A DNA stretch of 33,131 bases from a virus, in IMG/VR virus record IMGVR_UViG_3300027302_000019, positions 1 through 33,131 of that record. One strand, written 5' to 3'. The notes beneath the pieces are model-generated. The model was given only the letters and a program-made list of their open reading frames with translations, did not search any database and was not told the DNA's origin. Each line of letters begins with the position of its first letter. Position 1 is the first letter of the stretch. Shown one piece after another: positions 27,611-33,131 of the stretch. Position numbers and translations under genes: made by a program.

Positions 27611-28282
27611 CTATGAGACAGACGCTATTCTGTCAAGAATTATTCTCTGAGGAATTCTGCTACGTGGATTCGCTGACGTGAATGCCATCACATCGCAGTT
27701 GATCTGCGAAACCATTTCCCGCGTTGCCCCGTAACATAAAACACGCTGAGGTTGAAGACGATAAACAATCTCATTGACGATCTGAATCCATGGGAGCCAG
27801 TTCCGCCGCTGTCTGGGCCTGCCTTCGATTGCAACCACTGGGGCAAACTTCGGAATTCCAATCAACGACCACGACAGGGATTTTACCGTTGACCATGACA
27901 CCGACGGAATGACAGCAACGCCGTGCTCCTGCAAAAACCGACCGACCCAGCGAGTTTTGTAAACGTTGAACATCTGGCAGATCATCGGATCATCATCGTA
28001 AAGCGAAAAATCAGGCTCCACGATCGCTGACACGTTGGCACGGTGAATCTTATCGAGCATTGTCAGTGGTTTATTCCACAGACACTCGAATCGAAAATCA
28101 TCAGTCCAGTAAGCGTAGACACAACCGCCTGCTGTGTCTGGCCGAAGTGGCGTGTATCCGCAGATTTTCAATTGAACTGGTTCGGACGGTTGCCACAGCA
28201 TGTCCGGCAGCAGGTCAGGAATGCCGAGCGGGTGAGATGAATGCCAGCGCTGGCGATACACTCCGGTGCGAGCGAGCGTCAC
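27611..28282 (-). CDS. DUF4417-family protein
   Basis: The 223-residue protein uses a GTG start at 28282, overlapping the previous stop as GTGA. It shows the DUF4417 pattern: VEPDFSLYDDDPMICQMFNVYKTRWVGRFLQEHGVAVIPSVSWST, then PVVAIEGRPR and NEIVYRLQPQRVLCYGA. These proteins occur in phages and mobile elements without a known biochemical role. Placed between the ADP-ribosyltransferase-like gene and the capsid, it may be an accessory (moron-like) gene; it ends just before a terminator. Confidence 0.8.
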   Translation of the reverse strand: MTLARTGVYRQRWHSSHPLGIPDLLPDMLWQPSEPVQLKICGYTPLRPDTAGGCVYAYWTDDFRFECLWNKPLTMLDKIHRANVSAIVEPDFSLYDDDPMICQMFNVYKTRWVGRFLQEHGVAVIPSVSWSTVKSLSWSLIGIPKFAPVVAIEGRPRQRRNWLPWIQIVNEIVYRLQPQRVLCYGATREMVSQINCDVMAFTSANPRSRIPQRIILDRIASVS

Positions 28283-28896
28283 CGGATGACATCCATTTGC
28301 AGGATTGTACGCGTTTCACCGGTGAAAGGGTTTTTCTCCGTTCTTACCCCAGTGACCTTCATTTTCGTTCCGCGATTTAGAAGCACCTCACGTTCTCGCC
28401 GATTGCCGCCACGTGGCTGCAAAACCTTTGTTCCTTTCGGAACGCGAATTTCCATGACTACGTTTCTGTCAAGGTAGTATCCACCCTTTCGCGTCGTTGT
28501 GCTGACGTACCCTTTTTCTGTTAATACCTTTCCGACAGGGTTACTTGAGCTCAGGATATCGGCAACATTCGACGGATTGACGCCACGCAACACCTGTGCA
28601 TCGGCTTTCAACGCGGGAGCCTTACGAAACGCAGAGTCGACTCCTGCGATGATTTCCTGTGACTCTTTTCGTATTCGTTCCTTGTTCCCAGATCCGACTG
28701 TATCCTGACCACGAAGAACACGATTTACGTTTCGATATGCCTCGTTCTGATATTCCGCTACCGCTCGCGTTTCTGCGCGTGTCAACGATTCACCGCCGAC
28801 CGTTTCGAGACGATCCAATGACGTTGTGTTTGGATCCGAACCACCTCCGGCCGCACCTCCGCCTCGTGCCGTCGATGTACCTGACCTTTTACCCAC
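28279..28896 (-). CDS. ADP-ribosyltransferase-like protein (R-S-E class) in the head operon
   Basis: The 205-residue protein has a Gly/Ser-rich N terminus (about 1-25), then helices. The ART triad follows in order: Arg104 in QVLRGV, the STS-like GYVSTTTR (Ser132-Thr134), and Glu168-x-Glu170 in NRREREVLLNRGTKMKV. That last motif is the ExE turn of arginine-type mono-ADP-ribosyltransferases (exoenzyme/VIP2-like fold). Such enzymes transfer ADP-ribose from NAD to a protein. Encoded beside the prohead protease, it might be packaged in the virion and injected, as T4 Alt is, or be a host-modifying early protein. The spacing and motif quality make the fold likely; activity is untested. Confidence 0.78.
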   Translation of the reverse strand: MGKRSGTSTARGGGAAGGGSDPNTTSLDRLETVGGESLTRAETRAVAEYQNEAYRNVNRVLRGQDTVGSGNKERIRKESQEIIAGVDSAFRKAPALKADAQVLRGVNPSNVADILSSSNPVGKVLTEKGYVSTTTRKGGYYLDRNVVMEIRVPKGTKVLQPRGGNRREREVLLNRGTKMKVTGVRTEKNPFTGETRTILQMDVIR

Positions 28897-29062
28897 TGAT
28901 CATTCTCCGACACCTGAGACAGATCCAGATTCGACGCTCCACAGAAACGATAACCCACACCGGCAACCACATTCCGAGCGTACAAAACGTCAGAATTGCA
29001 TGCAGGATGTGGTTCGGCACATCAGTCTCGACTTCTGTAATGCCGTTGCAGTGCTTGCACAT
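28889..29062 (-). CDS. Small CxxC / membrane-hairpin protein (LITAF-like zinc ribbon)
   Basis: The 57-residue protein runs from ATG 29062; an alternative ATG at 29086 adds eight residues. CKHC near the start and CLRC near the end flank a hydrophobic stretch, ILHAILTFCTLGMWLPVWVIVSV. This split zinc ribbon with a membrane-dipping helix is the layout of LITAF-like and related phage proteins. It overlaps the protease end by about 40 bases and the transferase start by eight. A membrane or superinfection-related role is possible; no function is shown by sequence. Confidence 0.6.
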   Translation of the reverse strand: MCKHCNGITEVETDVPNHILHAILTFCTLGMWLPVWVIVSVERRIWICLRCRRMISG

Positions 29063-29759
29063 ACGAGAGCTTCGTTCTTTCGGCATAGTTCACCATTTCG
29101 CCCGTCTGATTGCGTGCCCGTTTCGTTGTCATCGGGATCACGTCATCGATATAACCTGAAGACTTTGCTTCCGTGGCGGTAAAGTGCGTCCCGTCTCCGT
29201 GCGGGCCGATGAGATGTGTTTTGACCTGGCTGATACTGAGGCCAGTTCTGGCAGAATAAATCCGTTCAAGGTCTGCGTCCAGTTTCTCCATCTGCAAAAG
29301 CGTATCTCTGATATCGTTGGCGTGCCCCATGGCGACGCACAGCGAATAGTGTGGATGGAATTTCGAGGTCTCGTACCCTTTGACTGTGTCGCATGCGGTG
29401 ATTGCAAGGCTGGCCGCAGAACCAGCGAGCCCGTCAATGATCCCGATTGTTCTTCCTTGATGCGCCTGAATTGCGTTAAACATCGCAACACCGTCATACG
29501 CCAATCCGCCGGGCGAGTTGACGTACAGATTCAGTGTCTTGCCTTTGTTTTGTGCCAGCACTTTTGAAAACGTGCCAGCATCCGTCTGCGTATAGTCATC
29601 GCCGACGATTCCGTGCAGCCAGAAATCAACCTCATTGTCTGTGACATTCCAGACCTGATCGGCTGACGTTGCGACGACTCCGTAAAGCTCACGGAATGCG
29701 TCACGCTCCGCAGTTGATCGTTTCAGCGTGATTCCGGAAAGTGAAATCTGTGGTCTCAT
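29022..29759 (-). CDS. ClpP-like (S14/S49-type) prohead protease
   Basis: The 245-residue protein has LYVNSPGGLAYDGVAMFNAIQAHQG and the nucleophile motif IDGLAGSAASLAITACD (Ser in G-S-A-A-S). The His region is SKFHPHYSLCVAMGHANDIRDTL, with an Asp/Glu-rich MEKLDADLERIYSARTG helix after it. This is the classic HK97-type phage ClpP protease that trims capsid scaffold segments. It overlaps the portal stop by ATGA. The C-terminal 40 residues overlap the next small gene. Confidence 0.9.
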   Translation of the reverse strand: MRPQISLSGITLKRSTAERDAFRELYGVVATSADQVWNVTDNEVDFWLHGIVGDDYTQTDAGTFSKVLAQNKGKTLNLYVNSPGGLAYDGVAMFNAIQAHQGRTIGIIDGLAGSAASLAITACDTVKGYETSKFHPHYSLCVAMGHANDIRDTLLQMEKLDADLERIYSARTGLSISQVKTHLIGPHGDGTHFTATEAKSSGYIDDVIPMTTKRARNQTGEMVNYAERTKLSYVQALQRHYRSRD

Positions 29760-31396
29760 TGTGCTGCTTTCATCAAATTTGACACGAGCATCTCACCGCG
29801 TTCATCCCAGCACGACACAAGATCGCGCACATTCTTTTCCAGATTGCTTGTGGTGCTGCTTCCAGCCACTTCAAGCAACTGTTGTTTGCTTGTTTCCACA
29901 TGTGTCGAAATCGCCGTGATGGTCTTTACAGTTTTCCAACCGAGCGTGTCCACGAAACTTGACTGCCAAGTTTCGTAGATGCCATCAATGGCATCGCAAA
30001 AGTTATTGCGAGTCTTTGCAGCTCGGACTACACGATCTTTCTCAATCTGCAGGTTCTTTGTCACGGAAGTCTCAAGAATCGCCTTAAGAATCGCGTTCTG
30101 TGGCTGATCTGGTGGCGTTCTGTCTGCGTTTTGCGCCTGATCCTGCATAGTTTGAGCACCCATCTGAGCCGCCTGAGCAGACATGTCAGCCCTGACCCAG
30201 TTGGCGGGATGAAACCGAATCTCTCCCTCTTCGCCGAGATCCGGCATGTTCAGCACTCGTCGAATTTCGTTGTCGTTCATAACGCCCATTTCCTTCAGGC
30301 GATAAAGACCGTTCACCTTCTTTTCGTACTCCATCGAGACCAAGGCTTCACGGTTGAACTCGAAGAAATGTGTATCATTCTTTCGTTCACGATCCGTCAG
30401 CAGTTTACGACGGCACTCACGCTCCCACTCCTTCAGCCATGGGTTGATGCAGTCATCAAGAAACGCTTGATTCTCTGATTCCAACGAGTTGTGAGACGTG
30501 CGTGAATCGTCTCCGAGCTTGTGCGGAGGAATCCCGAAAATATTGGCGACTGTCGATCGAATTTCGAACTGACGAGTCTCGAGAAACTGAGCCTGATTCG
30601 GGGCGAGCGTCAACTGCTGAAACTTCGCGCCATCCTGAAGCAAGGCGACCTTGTGGGCCTGCTGCAGACCCTGAGTCATCTTCTCCCAGGCTGACATCGT
30701 GTTTCGGATCTTCTGTTCGTCGAAGTGGCCAGGGATCATCAGCAAGCCGCCGACGTTGCTGCCCTGTCCGAAGAACCTGCCACCAAACTGCTGTGCAGCC
30801 ATGCCGACGCCGAGTGCGTCTTTCATAAGCGAAATCACGTCATGGCCGAATAGTCCGTTGTGGCTCAATCCTTTGATGTGCAGCACGTCACGAGCCGGAA
30901 TCTTTGCCTGTTCGTCGTCAATCCACGTGAAGTACCAGAGCTCACCTTCAACAATCCGGATTCCTGTTTTCTGCGGATCCAAAATTGTGAGCTCAATCGG
31001 GTTGCGTCTTGAATCTCGGTCGATGACCGCAAACCCGTTACCGTAAAGCATGGCGTGAGCGGTGAGCGTCTTGCGAACCGTTTCGCCGTGCGTCCATTCG
31101 CTGGCATCTCCTCTCATTAGCCGATTGGCTGGATGCTCTGCTGCGAATTTCCTGTCATCACCGTCACGCTCGAAACAGTCAAACGGCAGACAAGCGATTT
31201 TATCTGAAACCAGATTAAGAGCTCGCCAGAGTGGCGGGTATCCCATCGCACTCGTCGGCGTGACACGGACACCAGCCGATGACTTTGATCCACCTCCAAC
31301 AACTTCCCAGCCCTGCGCGTCACGTGCAGACAGATTTGTCAGGCCGGAACCGACCGGAAGCGGATTGCAGACGATTTCAGAAACGCCGAATTCCAT
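29756..31396 (-). CDS. Portal protein (HK97 family)
   Basis: The 546-residue protein shows the portal signature: PPLWRALNLVSDKIACLPFDCFER, EHPANRLMRGDASEWTHGETVRKTLTAHAMLYGNGFAVIDRD, WYFTWIDDEQAKIPARDVLHIKGLS, and the FGIPPHKLGDDSRTSHNSLESENQAFLDDCINPWLKEWE block. A Met/Gln/Ala-rich stretch (about 405-440) and an additional C-terminal helical region (about 450-546) extend it beyond the usual length. The dodecamer forms the DNA gate. It starts 10 bases after terminase ends. Confidence 0.93.
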   Translation of the reverse strand: MEFGVSEIVCNPLPVGSGLTNLSARDAQGWEVVGGGSKSSAGVRVTPTSAMGYPPLWRALNLVSDKIACLPFDCFERDGDDRKFAAEHPANRLMRGDASEWTHGETVRKTLTAHAMLYGNGFAVIDRDSRRNPIELTILDPQKTGIRIVEGELWYFTWIDDEQAKIPARDVLHIKGLSHNGLFGHDVISLMKDALGVGMAAQQFGGRFFGQGSNVGGLLMIPGHFDEQKIRNTMSAWEKMTQGLQQAHKVALLQDGAKFQQLTLAPNQAQFLETRQFEIRSTVANIFGIPPHKLGDDSRTSHNSLESENQAFLDDCINPWLKEWERECRRKLLTDRERKNDTHFFEFNREALVSMEYEKKVNGLYRLKEMGVMNDNEIRRVLNMPDLGEEGEIRFHPANWVRADMSAQAAQMGAQTMQDQAQNADRTPPDQPQNAILKAILETSVTKNLQIEKDRVVRAAKTRNNFCDAIDGIYETWQSSFVDTLGWKTVKTITAISTHVETSKQQLLEVAGSSTTSNLEKNVRDLVSCWDERGEMLVSNLMKAAQ

Positions 31397-31406
31397 GAGT
31401 TATCTT

Positions 31407-33092
31407 TCAGAAAAGAACAACACCGGAATCTGGTGTTGAATAGGCGAAAGTAGCCTCCCCTTTTTCCACTCCAGCAAGAGCCATGACAGCCGCCTGCATG
31501 CCATCAATGGTTCTCACGTCATCCTTTCCATGAGGTTTACACAGCAATCCGTTTCGGCCTCGTGTCACGTTACTGGCCTGCCACGCTGCGACCGGGTTTC
31601 CGTCATGATGTAAACGATGGCTGATGACCAGTTTTTCAAATTCTTCGATCGGTTCTGAAAGTGTCGCCGGTCCCTGATGGCAATCCTCGATCTGGTATTC
31701 TGCCGGCTCATGTTTCCACGTGCAGTCGCTGTTGCGTTCTCCGAGCATCACACGCTGTATAAGATAGTCTGCGAAACGCTTGTCGTATAGCAGTTTCTGC
31801 ACTCGGAAACGTTTCTGAACTTCGCATAATGTCGACCAGATGTAGTCGTAATCGATCCAATCTCCGTCCGTCAAAGTCAGTTGAGCTCGTGAATCGTGAG
31901 CCCAGTCTACAAACGGTGCTGCTGATGCTCTGGCTTTAGCGGTCTCTTCCGGCATCCAGAACCACCAGCGAAAGTGCAAACAGTCGTCAGATTCTTTGAA
32001 ACACAGACACAACGAAGACAGGTCGCGTGTTCTGGACAGATCGAGACCAGCCCAGCATGGCAATTCTGCCAGCCGATCCCATGAGGTAGCGTCTTGACAT
32101 GCGTTCCAGTCGTGTGACTGCAGAAAAGGATTTGACGACTGCTGCCAGATATTCAGACGATACATTTTGAACGTTCTGAGGCTGCTGGGAGTATCGCAGC
32201 TCTTAAAGTCAGCAATGTATTCTTCCTCGCCAACCGTGTGTCCCCATGCTGGATTCGCAAGCTTACCATATCGGACAGGATCCTTTGAGAGCTCGTCATC
32301 CGTCAGCGTTGGTGGTGCTTCGTGCCAATCAAAGAAAAACGTTTCGTTGTCGAATGCTCCTGAGTTGACCCGCTGGCCGTAGTCGTATCTCTGCTTTCCG
32401 TAACTCATCGGATCATCGCCAGCCGTCGTCACCTGAATCACCATAGGTTCAGACCGGGAAATCCCCATTCTGGTGATACGCTTCATGAAAGCCTCATCAA
32501 CAACGTGTAATTCGTCGACTGAGCACGAGCCGTTGAGACCTTCTTTTGCTTTCTGGCTGGCGGCGTTATCGCTGCTCAAAACCTTCATTTTCGAATTGGT
32601 TTCGTCGACCGATATCGAAAAATCTGTTTTATTGATCCGCATGTACTGCGCGAGCGTTGGCGACGCCTGCACCATTTTGATTGCGTGCTCCTGAACGATT
32701 CGAGCTTGCTGGCCGTCTTTCGCTGCCGTGTAGCAGTTTTGCCCTGGCTCGCCGTCGCCGTCCAGAAGGTAAAGCATCCACCATGCGACTGTCGGGGACT
32801 TCTTGTTTTTCTTTGGTTTGCCGATCAGGGCTTCTCGAAAACGCCGAATTTCACGTTTCCACCGCTCCGACTTTTTGACCCATCCAAACAACCGCATGGC
32901 ACAATCATATTGCCAGTCGCTGGCAATCAGCGGCTGACCTGCACACTCGCCCTCCCACAGAACCAAATTATCTCTTGCCCAATCAACAACAAACTGGCCC
33001 CTCGCTTCGTCCATGCGGCATCCGTTGAACGCCGCTTTCTCGTCGGCTTCATTGCGAATCCACTTGCGGGTAGTCTTGTCGATTCGCCTCAT
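31407..33092 (-). CDS. terL: Terminase large subunit (HK97/YmfN-like)
   Basis: The 561-residue protein has a degenerate Walker A-like REALIGKPKKNKKSPTVAWW (about residue 90), an adenine-binding-type AKDGQQARIVQEHA, a Walker B NGSCSVDELHVVDEAF and coupling motif IQVTTAGDD. The C-terminal nuclease has WAGLDLSRTRDLSSLCLCF, LTLTDGDWIDYDYIW and LLYDKRFADYLIQ acidic sites. It pumps and cuts phage DNA. ACGAGG precedes the ATG, and the 39 bases upstream to the window edge show only this leader. No small terminase subunit is visible in the window. Confidence 0.93.
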   Translation of the reverse strand: MRRIDKTTRKWIRNEADEKAAFNGCRMDEARGQFVVDWARDNLVLWEGECAGQPLIASDWQYDCAMRLFGWVKKSERWKREIRRFREALIGKPKKNKKSPTVAWWMLYLLDGDGEPGQNCYTAAKDGQQARIVQEHAIKMVQASPTLAQYMRINKTDFSISVDETNSKMKVLSSDNAASQKAKEGLNGSCSVDELHVVDEAFMKRITRMGISRSEPMVIQVTTAGDDPMSYGKQRYDYGQRVNSGAFDNETFFFDWHEAPPTLTDDELSKDPVRYGKLANPAWGHTVGEEEYIADFKSCDTPSSLRTFKMYRLNIWQQSSNPFLQSHDWNACQDATSWDRLAELPCWAGLDLSRTRDLSSLCLCFKESDDCLHFRWWFWMPEETAKARASAAPFVDWAHDSRAQLTLTDGDWIDYDYIWSTLCEVQKRFRVQKLLYDKRFADYLIQRVMLGERNSDCTWKHEPAEYQIEDCHQGPATLSEPIEEFEKLVISHRLHHDGNPVAAWQASNVTRGRNGLLCKPHGKDDVRTIDGMQAAVMALAGVEKGEATFAYSTPDSGVVLF

Positions 33093-33131
33093 CCTCGTGT
33101 GCGTCTCATTCTCACTGGTGCGGTTTGCTGC

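Overview
This window is almost entirely the genome of a long-tailed (siphovirus-type, HK97-fold) temperate bacteriophage or prophage. The host is probably a planctomycete or another bacterium with a chromosomal integron. That host guess is inference, resting on protein style and on integron attC-like sites; nothing here names a species. Nearly all genes lie on the minus strand and read right to left, with 1-8 base ATGA/GTGA/TAATG overlaps. The exception is a plus-strand island at about 11.5-16.2 kb.

Layout along the direction of transcription. (1) 33.1-22.9 kb, packaging, head and connector genes: terminase large subunit, HK97 portal, ClpP-like prohead protease, a small CxxC membrane protein, an ADP-ribosyltransferase-like protein, a DUF4417 protein, major capsid protein, a head protein, gp6-like connector, head-tail adaptor, gp10-like protein, tail terminator and tail tube. 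(2) 22.9-16.4 kb, tail genes: tail assembly chaperones G/GT joined by a textbook A AAA AAC -1 frameshift site, a short tape measure, and four unrecognised tail-tip or fibre candidates. (3) 16.2-12.5 kb, plus strand: a cassette-like array in which four attC-like imperfect hairpins separate small genes, including a ParB-like protein, a coiled-coil partner and zinc-ribbon peptides, plus a tRNA-like gene. (4) 12.45-10.6 kb: divergent tyrosine recombinase, intact tRNA-Leu(CAG), short XRE repressor, and three promoter-embedded copies of one palindromic operator. One copy faces the repressor, one the leftward early genes and one the cassette array. (5) 10.8-2.2 kb, early operon: two micro-ORFs, CsrA, RusA resolvase, Sak4-like annealing ATPase, DUF669 ssDNA-binding protein, HD hydrolase, coiled-coil protein, SF2 helicase, PD-(D/E)XK nuclease and a primase-polymerase/helicase. 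Several intrinsic terminators interrupt it. (6) 2.15-1.72 kb: non-coding, iteron-like palindromes and a terminator. (7) 1.7-0 kb, lysis-type cassette: small coiled-coil protein, holin-like protein, single-pass membrane protein, and a papain-like cysteine peptidase cut by the window edge.

Lysis genes at the left edge and terminase at the right edge fit a circularly permuted, near-complete genome. Joining the two ends would close the peptidase frame just before terminase. This is weak evidence and needs reads across the junction.

The features most worth following up are the attC-like cassette array behind a repressor-type promoter, the phage CsrA together with a CsrA-like motif at the capsid ribosome binding site, the programmed frameshift, and the ADP-ribosyltransferase inside the morphogenesis operon. 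All function calls come from reading motifs by eye; no database search was run.
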